40,814 nt of DNA from an uncultured Prevotella sp. (lineage in GTDB: Bacteria > Bacteroidota > Bacteroidia > Bacteroidales > Bacteroidaceae), in contig CAKQFW010000001.1 in NCBI GenBank assembly GCA_934230965.1, positions 1 to 40,814 on the forward strand. Direction: 5' to 3'. Both the position numbers and the translations under genes were made by a program. Every line of letters begins with the position of its first letter. Position 1 is the stretch's first letter. Below, piece after piece: positions 27,208 through 36,128 of this stretch. The notes beneath the pieces are model-generated. The model worked only from the letters and a program-made list of their open reading frames with translations, searched no databases and had not been told where the DNA came from.

Positions 27208-27660
27208 TTATTCTTTGTTTTTAGTATCCATTAAGATGGTTACCGGACCATCGTTGAGCAATTCTACCTTCATTTCAGCGCCGAATTCGCCCGTGCCTAC
27301 GGGTTTGCCCATGGCCTCGGAAAGACGCTGGCAGAAGGCCTCGTAGAGGGGCACAGAGATGTTGTGTGGGGCTGCCTTCAGCCATGAGGGGCGGTTGCCC
27401 TTCTTGGTAGAGGCAAAGAGGGTGAATTGGCTCACTACGAGGGCTTCGCCATTGATATCTTGCACCGAGCGGTTCATCACGCCTTGCTCGTCGTCGAAGA
27501 TGCGTAGGGCCGCCACTTTGCGCACCAGCCAGTCGACATCTTCGGTGGTGTCGGCGCTTTCTACGCCTACCAAGATGAGCAGTCCGGGGCCAATGGCCGA
27601 CTTCACTTTTCCTTCTATTGTAACCGATGCATGGGTTACACGTTGTATCACTAATCGCAT
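27208..27660 (-). CDS. dtd: D-aminoacyl-tRNA deacylase
   Basis: This enzyme frees tRNA wrongly charged with D-amino acids or glycine. The 150-residue protein has the catalytic SQFTLFA motif at 77-83 and the Gly138-cis-Pro139 motif in NDGPVT, both diagnostic of the family, and starts with the conserved MRLVIQRVTHASV. Length is normal. It is probably the first gene of the dtd-mazG-deoC group, with a -7 element about 110 nt upstream. Confidence 0.96.
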   Translation of the reverse strand: MRLVIQRVTHASVTIEGKVKSAIGPGLLILVGVESADTTEDVDWLVRKVAALRIFDDEQGVMNRSVQDINGEALVVSQFTLFASTKKGNRPSWLKAAPHNISVPLYEAFCQRLSEAMGKPVGTGEFGAEMKVELLNDGPVTILMDTKNKE

Positions 27661-27694
27661 GTTTATTGTTGTTGTGAGTTTATCTTATTTATAC

Positions 27695-27778
27695 AGCGCA
27701 ATTATCTTTGTTGATATTGCGCTTTTCTCTTTATTTACGTTGCGAGGTTACACGTTGTTTAGCCAGTTTACAAAGATA
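27695..27778 (-). promoter_or_regulatory. dtd promoter -7 element and leader stem-loop
   Basis: TATCTTTG at 27778-27771 on the - strand is a perfect -7 match, though no clear -33 TTTG is seen. The leader of about 100 nt then contains an 8-bp inverted repeat (AGCGCAAT, 27695-27702 with 27716-27723) with a 13-nt loop. Whether the hairpin is regulatory is not known. Confidence 0.45.
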
Positions 27779-27811
27779 CGCAAAAAGGGTGATATGGCAT
27801 TATTTATAGCG

Positions 27812-29677
27812 TTATATTTTCGTATTTGCTTCTTCGGCCGAGGTGTTTTCGGGGTGGAAATGGATATAAATGAGCGCTCCTTTGCTCTTGCCGATAGCCT
27901 CTTGCAAGGCATCGAGGCTGGCTTCGCGCATACGTTTCACCGTTTTAAAGGCCTTAAGCAACTGGTCGCGGGTCTTTGGACCTATGCCGCTGATGTCGTC
28001 GAGCTCGCTGTGTAGGGCGTGTTTTGAGCGCTTATCGCGGTGAAAGGTGATGGCATAGCGGTGCACCTCGTCTTGAATGTGCGTGAGAATGTGGAAGAGC
28101 TCGCTGTCGGTCTTCATGCCTACCACCTTGGGAGGGAAGCCAAACAGCAATTCGTTGGTGCGGTGGCGATCGTCTTTGGCTAAGCCCGCTATGGCAATAT
28201 TGAGGTGAAGCTCGTCCATAATAACCTGTCGTACCACCTCCATTTGACCCTTTCCACCGTCGGTAATGATGAGGTCGGGCAGGGGTGTGCCTTCGTCTAT
28301 CATTCGCGAGTATCGGCGGCGCACCACCTCTTGCATTGAAGCATAATCGTCGGGGCCCACCACGGTCTTTATATTGTATTTGCGATACTCTTTTCGGGCG
28401 GGTTTTAGGGCTTTAAACACCACGCAACCCGCTACGGCATCAGTGCCCGATATGTTTGAATTGTCGAAACATTCGATGGTATAAGGCATCTTTTCCATGC
28501 CCAGTTTCTGCTGCAATTCCTTCATCAATCGCGTTTGCTTTTGCTCCGGATTAAGCTTTTCGGCCTGCTTCAATCGGTCGAATTTATACTGTCGGCAGTT
28601 CATTTCTGAGAGCTCTAAAAGGTGCTTTTTATCGCCGCGCTGGGGCACGAAAAACTGCGCATCTTTTAGTTGCCAGTCGATGTCGAAGGGCACAATAATT
28701 TCGCGCGCCGTGCTATGAAAGCGCTCGCGTATCTCGGGGATGGCGGTAAGCAAAAGTTCCTGGTCGGTTTCATCGAGTTTGCGCCTATATTCGTAGGTGA
28801 AGCTCTGGCAGATGGCACCATTTTTCACGTGAAGGAAGTTGATGAAAGCGTGGTTTCGGCTATCGTCGTCGGTGATAGTAAAGACGTCGACATCGGTAAT
28901 GGTGTGGCTTACAACCTCGCTTTTGGCGCAATAATTCTCTATTAAAATATACTTTTGTTTGACGCGTTCGGCGGCTTCAAACTCGAGATTTTCGGCCAAT
29001 CGCTGCATGTTTTGGTACAGCATATCGCGCAGTTGACGTGTGTTTCCTTTTAATATTTCGCGTGCTTGGCGCATGTTTTCTTGATATTCGTCGTAGCTTT
29101 GGCGTCCCACGCAAGGCCCCATACAGTTGTGAATATGATACTCAAGACAGGGCTTAAATTGCCCTTTGCCGATGGCTTCGGGCGAAAGCGGAAGGCGGCA
29201 TGTGCGGGGCTTATAAAGCTTCTTAATAAGGTCGAGCACGGCGTACATGCTGGCGGGATGACTATAGGGCCCGTAGTAGCTACCGAAGCTTTTACTGATG
29301 TGACGTGTCTTGAATATTCGGGGAAAATATTCGTTGGTAACGCAGATGCTGGGGTAGGTCTTTCCGTCTTTTAATAAGACGTTGTAGCGGGGGTTATATT
29401 TCTTTATTAAGCTGTTCTCAAGCAGCAGTGCATCCTCCTCGGTATTGACCACTGTGTAGCTAATATCGTGTATCTTTGAAACCAGCACTTTGGTCTTGTA
29501 ACGGTCTACCTCTCGATGAAAATAGGACGACACACGGCGCTTCAGATTCTTGGCTTTGCCTACATAGATAATAGTGTGGTCGGCATCGTAATATTGGTAG
29601 CTGCCAGGCTTCTCGGGCATACTGGCCACAATGCTCTTTAGGCGTGCCAAGCGTGCTTCGTTTTCTTCTTTAGTCAT
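27812..29677 (-). CDS. uvrC: Excinuclease ABC subunit C
   Basis: UvrC makes the dual incisions of nucleotide excision repair. The 621-residue protein has the N-terminal GIY-YIG nuclease (GSYQYYD then IIYVGKAKNLKRR, residues 20-50), the UvrB-binding UVR helix pair (about 200-240, NLEFEAAERVKQKY), the RNase H-like nuclease domain (IECFDNSNISGTDAVAG, LIITDGGKGQ) and a C-terminal helix-hairpin-helix (ISGIGPKTRDQLL). Length is normal. Its promoter region holds the parS-like site. A degenerate parS-like sequence also occurs within the gene at 28821-28836. Confidence 0.96.
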   Translation of the reverse strand: MTKEENEARLARLKSIVASMPEKPGSYQYYDADHTIIYVGKAKNLKRRVSSYFHREVDRYKTKVLVSKIHDISYTVVNTEEDALLLENSLIKKYNPRYNVLLKDGKTYPSICVTNEYFPRIFKTRHISKSFGSYYGPYSHPASMYAVLDLIKKLYKPRTCRLPLSPEAIGKGQFKPCLEYHIHNCMGPCVGRQSYDEYQENMRQAREILKGNTRQLRDMLYQNMQRLAENLEFEAAERVKQKYILIENYCAKSEVVSHTITDVDVFTITDDDSRNHAFINFLHVKNGAICQSFTYEYRRKLDETDQELLLTAIPEIRERFHSTAREIIVPFDIDWQLKDAQFFVPQRGDKKHLLELSEMNCRQYKFDRLKQAEKLNPEQKQTRLMKELQQKLGMEKMPYTIECFDNSNISGTDAVAGCVVFKALKPARKEYRKYNIKTVVGPDDYASMQEVVRRRYSRMIDEGTPLPDLIITDGGKGQMEVVRQVIMDELHLNIAIAGLAKDDRHRTNELLFGFPPKVVGMKTDSELFHILTHIQDEVHRYAITFHRDKRSKHALHSELDDISGIGPKTRDQLLKAFKTVKRMREASLDALQEAIGKSKGALIYIHFHPENTSAEEANTKI

Positions 29678-29992
29678 GTAACGTAACTATTTAAATTAGA
29701 GATTGTTTGTTGTTTAAAGTTTCACGTGAAACTATAACCCATCTTTGTATGGGTAGAGTGGGGTATAAGCGGCCATTTAATCGTTAAAGCGGCCCTTTGT
29801 TTTAGCGTTTTTGGGTGCTTATGCTCATATGCGGTTGGGGTATTTAAACATCGTGGTGAACAATAAAAGGACAACAGAAACAACGTTGCTTTTTTACGCA
29901 ATGGTATGTAACGTTTGTTTTTGTTGCCCTTCGTTGTTTCGGGGTTATTAGGGCTTTTTATTTAGCCCACCATCTCGGAAAGATGGTTGATT
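29678..29992. other. Gene-free spacer between apt and uvrC
   Basis: This 315-bp spacer contains the parS-like palindrome (29719-29732), a 6-bp hairpin directly beside it (29737-29754, ACCCAT/ATGGGT), and a 7-bp hairpin (29969-29987) beside the apt stop codon without a T-run. I see no ORF and no full promoter consensus for uvrC. Confidence 0.6.
29719..29732. promoter_or_regulatory. parS-like ParB-binding palindrome
   Basis: GTTTCACGTGAAAC is a perfect 14-bp palindrome identical to the core of the B. subtilis parS consensus TGTTNCACGTGAAACA; only the two outermost bases differ. It lies in the intergenic region 42 bp upstream of uvrC, outside coding sequence. ParB (Spo0J) loads on such sites and spreads to organise origin-proximal DNA. 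Two degenerate matches occur nearby in coding sequence, at 28821-28836 (13 of 16) and 21256-21271 (14 of 16). Confidence 0.75.
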
Positions 29993-30529
29993 TTAAATCT
30001 TGATAAGCGATGTTATCTCGATGTCTTCGTCGAAGCCCTCGCGGCCGTTCAGGTTCTCGTTCACCAGTTCGATGATGAAGTTGCAGTAAACCTTTTTGGG
30101 ATGGAACTTCTTTACGAGGTTGCAGGCCGCTTTCATCGTGCCGCCAGTGGCGAGGAGGTCGTCGTGCAGAAGGATAACGTCGTCTTCGTTGATGGCGTCT
30201 TTATGAATTTCGATGGTGTCGATGCCATACTCCTTTGCGTAACTTTCTTGAATGGTTTCGCATGGCAGTTTGCCAGGCTTGCGACAGAGCACCACGCCAG
30301 CACCCAGTTCGAGAGCCAATGCCGATGACATGACGAAGCCGCGCGACTCGATGCCCACAATTTTTGTGATGCCCTTATCTTTGTAGAGTTCGTACATTTC
30401 GCGGTTGATCTCTTTCAAGCACTCTGCACTTTTAAAGAGCGTGGTAACGTCGCGGAAGTTGACGCCCTTGATGGGCCAGTCGGGGATGCAACGTAGGTTT
30501 TTCAATAACAGTTCGTTGTTTTCTTTCAT
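29993..30529 (-). CDS. apt: Adenine phosphoribosyltransferase
   Basis: Apt salvages adenine to AMP using PRPP. The 178-residue protein has the type I PRTase PRPP-binding loop DDLLATGGT at 123-131 and the family segments GVNFRDVTTL, GIESRGFVMSSALA and LCRKPGKLPCETI. Length is normal. It lies between mnmG and uvrC on the same strand, separated from both by more than 150 bp of repeat-containing or structured DNA, so it is probably transcribed from its own promoter, which I could not identify. Confidence 0.96.
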   Translation of the reverse strand: MKENNELLLKNLRCIPDWPIKGVNFRDVTTLFKSAECLKEINREMYELYKDKGITKIVGIESRGFVMSSALALELGAGVVLCRKPGKLPCETIQESYAKEYGIDTIEIHKDAINEDDVILLHDDLLATGGTMKAACNLVKKFHPKKVYCNFIIELVNENLNGREGFDEDIEITSLIKI

Positions 30530-30567
30530 TTTATTGTTTTGTTTGATGATATTTTTTTGTTTTGTGG

Positions 30568-30640
30568 CTAAGCCTTTATGGGCCTTTCTAAGCCTTTCTA
30601 AGCCTTTCCAAACCTTTCCAAGCCTTTCTAAGCCGAGGGA
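30568..30640. repeat. CCTTTCTAAG array between apt and mnmG
   Basis: Seven imperfect copies of a 10-bp unit (CCTTTCTAAG, with CCTTTCCAAA and CCTTTCCAAG variants) end in GCCGAGGGAGAGTGATGA. The same unit and terminal motif occur at 6375-6445 and 36961-37120, always downstream of a gene. Confidence 0.85.
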
Positions 30641-30694
30641 GAGTGATGACTTTTTATGCTGTGGCTGGTGTTAGGCTTTTGCTCATTGCTGCTG

Positions 30695-32566
30695 CTATCT
30701 GTGCATTAGCACCAGCAGCACGTTTATATCGCTGGGCGATACGCCAGGGATGCGGCTGGCCTGTGCCAGCGTCTCGGGGTTGATGGCGGCAAGCTTCTGT
30801 CGGCCCTCGGTTGATATCTCGTGCAGTTCGGCATAATTGAAGTGGCCCTTGATGCGGATGTTTTCTAAGCGGTGCATCTTATCGGCGATGAGACGCTCGC
30901 GTTTGATGTATCCGTCATACTTGATGCCAATCTCTGTCGACTCGGCAATCTCCTCTTTGCGGTTGGGCGACATCTCCACTTGCTCTTTCAGTGCGGGCAG
31001 AATATCGGCCAATGCTTGCAGTGTGAGTTGCGGGCGAGCGATGAGGTCGGCCACCTTGCATCCTTCGCGCAGCGGTGTGGTGCCCAGATGCTCCAGCGCG
31101 CCGTTTACCTCCGACGGTTTCACCGATGTGTTTCGACAGAACGCTGTGAGGCGGTCGGTGTGCTCCTTTTTCTGCAGCCACCAGTCGTAACGTTGGCGCG
31201 AGGCCAATCCCAGGTGGTAGCTACGTTCGGTGAGTCGGGCGTCGGCATCGTCTTGACGCAGCAAGATGCGATATTCGGCGCGCGAGGTAAACATGCGGTA
31301 CGGCTCGTCTACACCTTTTGTGGTGAGGTCGTCGACCAATACGCCGATGTAGCTCTCGTCGCGTTTCATCACAAACGGTTCGCTGCCGGCACATAGCAGT
31401 GCAGCGTTGATGCCAGCCACGGTGCCCTGTCCGCCCGCCTCTTCATAGCCTGTGGTGCCGTTTACCTGTCCGGCGAAGAACAGTCCGCTCACCAGTTTCG
31501 ACTCGAGCGATGGCTTGAGCTGTGTGGGGTCGAAGTAATCATACTCGATGGCGTAGCCCGGACGATAAATCTTTGCATCGCGCAGCGCCGGAATTTTGCG
31601 TAAGGCCGCCAACTGCACCTCCATGGGCATGCTCGACGAGAAACCGTTTAGGTACATCTCGTTGGTGTCTTCGCCCTCGGGTTCCAAGAACAGTGGGTGC
31701 TGTTGCTTATCAGGAAACGTGGTGAGCTTGGTCTCGATGCTGGGGCAATAGCGTGGCCCTGTGCTTTGTATCTGTCCGTTGTATAGCGGCGAGTCGGCAA
31801 TGGCGGCCATCAGTGTGCTGTGCACCTCGGGGTTGGTGTTACAGGTCCAGCACGGCAACTGCTTCAGCACGCGGTGCGGTGCCATGAAGGAGAACTGGTG
31901 GAAGTCTGCCTCGCCCGGCTGTTCCTCCATATCTTCAAAGTGCACGCTGCGGCGGTCTATGCGCACGGGTGTTCCCGTCTTCATGCGGTGCGACCTGATG
32001 CCGTGACGTGTGATGCTCTCGGTGAGATGGTGCACGGCAGGTTCGGCACAACGTCCGCCCTCTACCTGTCGGCGTCCCACATGCATCAGTCCGTTCAAGA
32101 AGGTGCCTGCGGTGATGATGGTGCAGCGGGCATGCAGCGTTACGCCCCATACGGTGCGCACGCCTTTGGCCTCGCCATTTTCAACGATTAGCTCGTCGGC
32201 CTGATCTTGCCAGATGTCGAGGTTGGGTGTGCTGTCGAGCAGTGTGCGCCACTGCCATATAAACTTGCCACGGTCGCACTGTGCGCGCGGGCTCCATACG
32301 GCAGGCCCTTTGCCTCGGTTTAGCATGCGAAACTGTATGGCGGTGGCGTCGGTCACGATGCCCATCTGTCCGCCCAGCGCATCGATTTCGCGTACAATCT
32401 GTCCCTTGGCTATACCGCCCACGGCGGGGTTGCAGCTCATCTGCGCTATCTTGTTCATGTCCATCGTTACAAGGCAGGTCTTTGCGCCCATGTTTGCGGC
32501 TGCTGTAGCGGCTTCACAACCGGCGTGTCCGCCTCCGATGACAATGACGTCGTAAAATAAATCCAT
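30695..32566 (-). CDS. mnmG: tRNA uridine-5-carboxymethylaminomethyl modification enzyme MnmG (GidA)
   Basis: MnmG, with MnmE, modifies the wobble uridine of certain tRNAs. The 623-residue FAD protein has the dinucleotide fold VIVIGGGHAGCEAA at 7-20, the conserved NPAVGGIAKGQIVREIDALGG segment, ITAGTFLNGLMHVGRR, and the C-terminal domain ending IPGVSPSDINVLLVLM. Length is normal. It is transcribed away from frdC, with a perfect -7 element 20 nt upstream of its start codon. mnmG is often found near the replication origin in bacteria, consistent with the parS-like site. Confidence 0.97.
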   Translation of the reverse strand: MDLFYDVIVIGGGHAGCEAATAAANMGAKTCLVTMDMNKIAQMSCNPAVGGIAKGQIVREIDALGGQMGIVTDATAIQFRMLNRGKGPAVWSPRAQCDRGKFIWQWRTLLDSTPNLDIWQDQADELIVENGEAKGVRTVWGVTLHARCTIITAGTFLNGLMHVGRRQVEGGRCAEPAVHHLTESITRHGIRSHRMKTGTPVRIDRRSVHFEDMEEQPGEADFHQFSFMAPHRVLKQLPCWTCNTNPEVHSTLMAAIADSPLYNGQIQSTGPRYCPSIETKLTTFPDKQQHPLFLEPEGEDTNEMYLNGFSSSMPMEVQLAALRKIPALRDAKIYRPGYAIEYDYFDPTQLKPSLESKLVSGLFFAGQVNGTTGYEEAGGQGTVAGINAALLCAGSEPFVMKRDESYIGVLVDDLTTKGVDEPYRMFTSRAEYRILLRQDDADARLTERSYHLGLASRQRYDWWLQKKEHTDRLTAFCRNTSVKPSEVNGALEHLGTTPLREGCKVADLIARPQLTLQALADILPALKEQVEMSPNRKEEIAESTEIGIKYDGYIKRERLIADKMHRLENIRIKGHFNYAELHEISTEGRQKLAAINPETLAQASRIPGVSPSDINVLLVLMHR

Positions 32567-32585
32567 TACTTAAAAAATATTGTGT

Positions 32586-32593
32586 GGCAAAAT
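32586..32593 (-). promoter_or_regulatory. -7 promoter element of mnmG
   Basis: TAATTTTG on the - strand is a perfect TAnnTTTG match. A TTTA lies 23 nt upstream in place of TTTG. The predicted leader is only about 13 nt. Confidence 0.5.
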
Positions 32594-32624
32594 TAAGAAA
32601 TAAAATTGATTTTTGCCCTAAAAT

Positions 32625-32657
32625 AGTTTGTTTTATCATCAAAATATAGTATTTTTG
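32625..32657 (+). promoter_or_regulatory. frd operon promoter
   Basis: TTTG (32625-32628) and TATTTTTG (32650-32657) are both perfect consensus elements with a 21-nt spacer. Transcription would start near 32664, giving a leader of about 120 nt with a short GGGCGG/CCGCCC stem (32698-32703 with 32724-32729). Confidence 0.8.
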
Positions 32658-32785
32658 CAGTCTAAATGACCGCGCACGATACCTAATATAGGGTATTGGG
32701 CGGGTTCTTTCCTTATGCGTTCACCGCCCCTTGATGACAAAGTACTAATATTTCTAACAGTTAAATAATTAAATTTCAATCATTT

Positions 32786-33463
32786 ATGTGGTTAATCAAT
32801 TCAACTATCGGTAGAAAAGTAGTGATGTCGGTAACCGGCGTTGCCCTTATTCTATTCCTGACATTCCACATGTCAATGAACGTTGTAGCCCTGTTCTCAG
32901 GCAAAGCTTACAACATGATTTGTGGAGCCCTCGGCGCCCATTGGTATGCCGTAGTAGCAACCCTCGGTCTGGCTGGTCTGGCTGTTCTCCACATTGTGTA
33001 TGCTTTCTGGCTCACAATGCAGAACCGTGCCGCTCGTGGTTCAGAGCGCTATGCTGTTGTGGCTAAACCCGCTGGCGTAGAGTGGGCATCGCAGAACATG
33101 CTTGTTTTGGGTATCATCGTTCTCGTGGGCCTTCTGCTCCACTTCTGGAACTTCTGGTACAACATGATGTTTGCCGAGCTCGTAGGCTTTGAGGGTGTGT
33201 GCAAACCTGCCGACGGCTATGGCTGGATTCAGCAAACCTTCAGCAACCCCTTGTTCGTTGCCCTCTACATTGTATGGCTCGTAGCACTGTGGTTCCACCT
33301 CACCCACGGCTTCTGGAGCGCTATGCAGACCTTTGGCTGGAACGGTAAGGTATGGTTCAACCGTTGGAAGGTTATTGGCAATGTGTACAGCACACTGCTC
33401 ATCTTGGGCTTCCTCGTGGTAGTAGTAGTATTTGCCGTTAAGGGTCTTTGCGGCTGCTGCTAA
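32786..33463 (+). CDS. frdC: Fumarate reductase/succinate dehydrogenase cytochrome b subunit (b558 type)
   Basis: This membrane anchor binds heme b and exchanges electrons with menaquinone for the FrdAB catalytic subunits. The 225-residue protein has five hydrophobic helices and the start WLINSTIGRKVVMSVTGVAL typical of the single-subunit b558 family of Bacteroidetes and epsilonproteobacteria. Candidate heme histidines lie in the helices (TFHMSMN, AVLHIVYAFW, LLLHFWNFW, WFHLTHGFW). It is the first gene of the frdCAB operon, 38 nt upstream of frdA. In anaerobic Bacteroidales the complex works mainly as fumarate reductase, making succinate. Confidence 0.93.
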   Translation: MWLINSTIGRKVVMSVTGVALILFLTFHMSMNVVALFSGKAYNMICGALGAHWYAVVATLGLAGLAVLHIVYAFWLTMQNRAARGSERYAVVAKPAGVEWASQNMLVLGIIVLVGLLLHFWNFWYNMMFAELVGFEGVCKPADGYGWIQQTFSNPLFVALYIVWLVALWFHLTHGFWSAMQTFGWNGKVWFNRWKVIGNVYSTLLILGFLVVVVVFAVKGLCGCC

Positions 33464-33501
33464 TTCAAACATCAACATTCAAAAAATCATAATTCAATAT
33501 T

Positions 33502-35484
33502 ATGGCTAAGACAATTAATTCAAGAATCCCTGAAGGCCCCGTGGCCGAGAAGTGGACCAACTATAAAGCTCACCAGCGTTTGGTGAACCCTAAGAACAAA
33601 CTGAAGCTCGACGTCATCGTTGTAGGTACAGGTCTGGCAGGTGCCAGTGCTGCTGCCAGCCTTGGCGAGATGGGCTTCCGCGTGTTAAACTTCTGTATTC
33701 AAGACTCACCCCGTCGTGCACACTCTATCGCTGCACAGGGTGGTATTAACGCTGCTAAGAACTATCAGAACGACGGCGACTCAATCTATCGCCTGTTCTA
33801 CGATACCGTAAAGGGTGGCGACTACCGTGCTCGTGAGGCTAACGTATATCGTCTGGCTGAGGTGTCAAACAGCATCATCGACCAGTGTGTAGCCCAGGGC
33901 GTTCCTTTCGCTCGCGAATATGGCGGCATGCTGGCTAACCGTTCATTCGGTGGTGCTCAGGTGTCACGTACCTTCTATGCCAAGGGTCAGACTGGCCAGC
34001 AGTTGCTGCTCGGTGCTTATTCGGCCCTGTCAAAGCAGGTTAACACTGGCCGCGTACAGCTCTACACACGTTACGAGATGGAAGACGTGGTTATCGTTGA
34101 TGGCCGCGCTCGTGGTATTATTGCCAAGAACCTCGTATCAGGTAAGCTTGAGCGCTTCTCTGCCAACGCAGTAGTAATTGCTACTGGTGGTTATGGCAAT
34201 GCTTACTTCCTTTCTACCAACGCTATGGGTTGCAACTGTACAGCTGCTATCCAGTGCTATCGTAAGGGTGCTTACTTTGCTAACCCCTGCTACGTACAGA
34301 TTCACCCCACCTGTATCCCCGTACACGGCGACAAGCAGTCGAAGCTTACCCTTATGTCAGAGTCGTTGCGTAACGACGGCCGCATCTGGGTTCCCAAGAA
34401 CATCGAGGACGCCAAGGCTCTGCAGGCAGGCACCAAGAAGGGTTCAGACATTCCTGAGGAAGACCGCGACTACTATCTGGAGCGCCGCTATCCCGCCTTC
34501 GGTAACCTCGTTCCCCGTGACGTGGCTTCTCGTGCTGCTAAGGAGCGTTGCGACAAGGGCTTCGGCGTGAACAACACCGGTCTGGCTGTGTTCCTCGACT
34601 TCTCTGAGTCGATCAACCGCCTCGGCATCGACGTTATCCGTCAGCGCTACGGCAACCTCTTCGATATGTACGAGGAGATTACCGACGTTAACCCCGGCGA
34701 GCTGGCTAACGAAATCAATGGCGTGAAGTATTACAACCCGATGATGATCTACCCCGCTATCCACTACACCATGGGTGGTATCTGGGTCGACTACGAGCTC
34801 ATGACCTCTATCACAGGTCTGTTCGCCATCGGCGAGTGCAACTTCTCTGACCACGGTGCTAACCGTCTGGGTGCTTCGGCTCTGATGCAGGGTCTGGCCG
34901 ATGGTTACTTCGTGCTGCCTTACACCATTCAGAATTACCTGGCCGACCAGGCTATCTGGCCCCACATCCCCACCGACCGTCCCGAGTTTGAGGCTGCCGA
35001 GAAGGGCGTACAGGCTGAGATCGACCGCCTGATGAACATTAAGGGTAAGCGTTCTGTCGACTCTATCCACAAGGAGCTGGGCCACGTTCTGTGGGAGCAC
35101 GTAGGTATGGGTCGTACCAAAGAGGGCCTGGAAGAGGGCATCAAGCTCATCCAGAAGCTTCGCAAAGAGTTCAACACTAACCTCTTTATCCCTGGAGAGA
35201 AAGAGGGCCTGAACGTAGAGCTCGACAAGGCTATCCACCTGCGCGACTTCATCCTCATGGGCGAGCTTATCGCTCACGACGCTCTCTCACGCGAGGAGTC
35301 ATGCGGTGGCCACTTCCGCGAGGAGCATCAGACTCCCGAGGGCGAGGCTCAGCGCGACGATGAGAACTTCTTCTATGTAGGTTGCTGGGAATACAAGAAC
35401 GACGACGAGACCGCTCCCGAGCTCATCAAGGAGCCGCTCGAGTATGAGGCAATCAAGGTACAGACACGTAACTATAAAAATTAA
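33502..35484 (+). CDS. frdA: Fumarate reductase/succinate dehydrogenase flavoprotein subunit
   Basis: This catalytic subunit reduces fumarate to succinate. The 660-residue protein has the FAD-binding fold [19 protein letters not shown] (about 40-58), the covalent-flavin histidine His74 in [15 protein letters not shown], the substrate-site segment QIHPTCIP, and the conserved [12 protein letters not shown] and [19 protein letters not shown] segments. Length and motifs match the Bacteroidetes/epsilonproteobacterial type. The partner gene frdB would normally follow at once; here a 644-bp interval carrying an inverted-repeat element and a small gene intervenes. Confidence 0.97.
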   Translation: MAKTINSRIPEGPVAEKWTNYKAHQRLVNPKNKLKLDVIVVGTGLAGASAAASLGEMGFRVLNFCIQDSPRRAHSIAAQGGINAAKNYQNDGDSIYRLFYDTVKGGDYRAREANVYRLAEVSNSIIDQCVAQGVPFAREYGGMLANRSFGGAQVSRTFYAKGQTGQQLLLGAYSALSKQVNTGRVQLYTRYEMEDVVIVDGRARGIIAKNLVSGKLERFSANAVVIATGGYGNAYFLSTNAMGCNCTAAIQCYRKGAYFANPCYVQIHPTCIPVHGDKQSKLTLMSESLRNDGRIWVPKNIEDAKALQAGTKKGSDIPEEDRDYYLERRYPAFGNLVPRDVASRAAKERCDKGFGVNNTGLAVFLDFSESINRLGIDVIRQRYGNLFDMYEEITDVNPGELANEINGVKYYNPMMIYPAIHYTMGGIWVDYELMTSITGLFAIGECNFSDHGANRLGASALMQGLADGYFVLPYTIQNYLADQAIWPHIPTDRPEFEAAEKGVQAEIDRLMNIKGKRSVDSIHKELGHVLWEHVGMGRTKEGLEEGIKLIQKLRKEFNTNLFIPGEKEGLNVELDKAIHLRDFILMGELIAHDALSREESCGGHFREEHQTPEGEAQRDDENFFYVGCWEYKNDDETAPELIKEPLEYEAIKVQTRNYKN

Positions 35485-36117
35485 TTAGTTGACGAGTTGA
35501 CAAGTAAACGAGTTGACGAGCTGATAGTTTTGTGAGTAGAAGAGGTAATAAGAATAAGTAAGACACTTGTTAAATGATACCTCATTATCCAAATCGTTAG
35601 GTCGTCAGCTTGTCAGATTGTCAACCTGTTACTAAAAAGAAAATAAACAATAATCCTGTTAACAGGAAAACGAGGATGAAGAGTCACAAGAATCTGATAG
35701 TTTGGCAAAAGAGTATGAAGCTTGTGACACGGCTTTATGAGGTAACCCGTACGTTTCCAAAAGAAGAATTGTTCGGAATAACCTCCCAAATGCGAAGAGC
35801 AGCCGTTTCTATCCCATCCAATATAGCAGAAGGTTATGGGCGTGTTTACGGAAAAGAAACATTTAAATTTCTTAGTAACGCCTTAGGTTCTGCTTCAGAA
35901 TTGGAGACACAGCTTGAGATATGCTTCAGATTAGGTTTTGGTTCCGATACCGATTTATATGAATTGATGAATTTAACGAATGAAATATTGCGTATGCTTG
36001 CAGCGCTTATAAAGACTGTTAATCCATCAATCGCTTTAAGTATAAATAAGGAACAAAACGTGTAAACTCTCATGCTATCAGCTTGTCAACTCGTCAACTC
36101 GTCAACTTGTTAACTAA
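35485..36117. mobile_element. Candidate mobile or inserted element: GTTGACRA inverted repeats bounding a four-helix-bundle gene
   Basis: A 43-nt left arm (35485-35527) and a 43-nt right arm (36075-36117) are inverted repeats with 37 of 43 identical positions. Both are arrays of the 8-bp unit GTTGACRA, starting TTAGTT and ending GCTGATAG. They enclose one small gene (35676-36065). The element lies between frdA and frdB, which are normally adjacent, beginning directly after the frdA stop codon. The gene-free element at 2878-3250 has the same type of ends. There is no transposase and no clear target-site duplication, so mobility is an inference. Confidence 0.5.
35676..36065 (+). CDS. Four-helix-bundle protein (23S rRNA intervening-sequence protein family)
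   Basis: The 129-residue protein has the full family signature: HKNLIVWQKSMKLVTRLYEVT in helix 1, FGITSQMRRAAVSIPSNIAEGYGR in helix 2, ETFKFLSNALGSASELETQLEI in helix 3, and a last helix LMNLTNEILRMLAALIKT. I start it at 35676, where the family begins; an in-frame start at 35610 adds 22 polar residues. The family forms pentamers in known structures, but the molecular role is not established. The coding DNA looks clearly A/T-richer than frdA and frdB on either side, and the gene lies inside the inverted-repeat element, both signs of insertion. Confidence 0.85.
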   Translation: MKSHKNLIVWQKSMKLVTRLYEVTRTFPKEELFGITSQMRRAAVSIPSNIAEGYGRVYGKETFKFLSNALGSASELETQLEICFRLGFGSDTDLYELMNLTNEILRMLAALIKTVNPSIALSINKEQNV

Positions 36118-36128
36118 ACAGAAAGATT

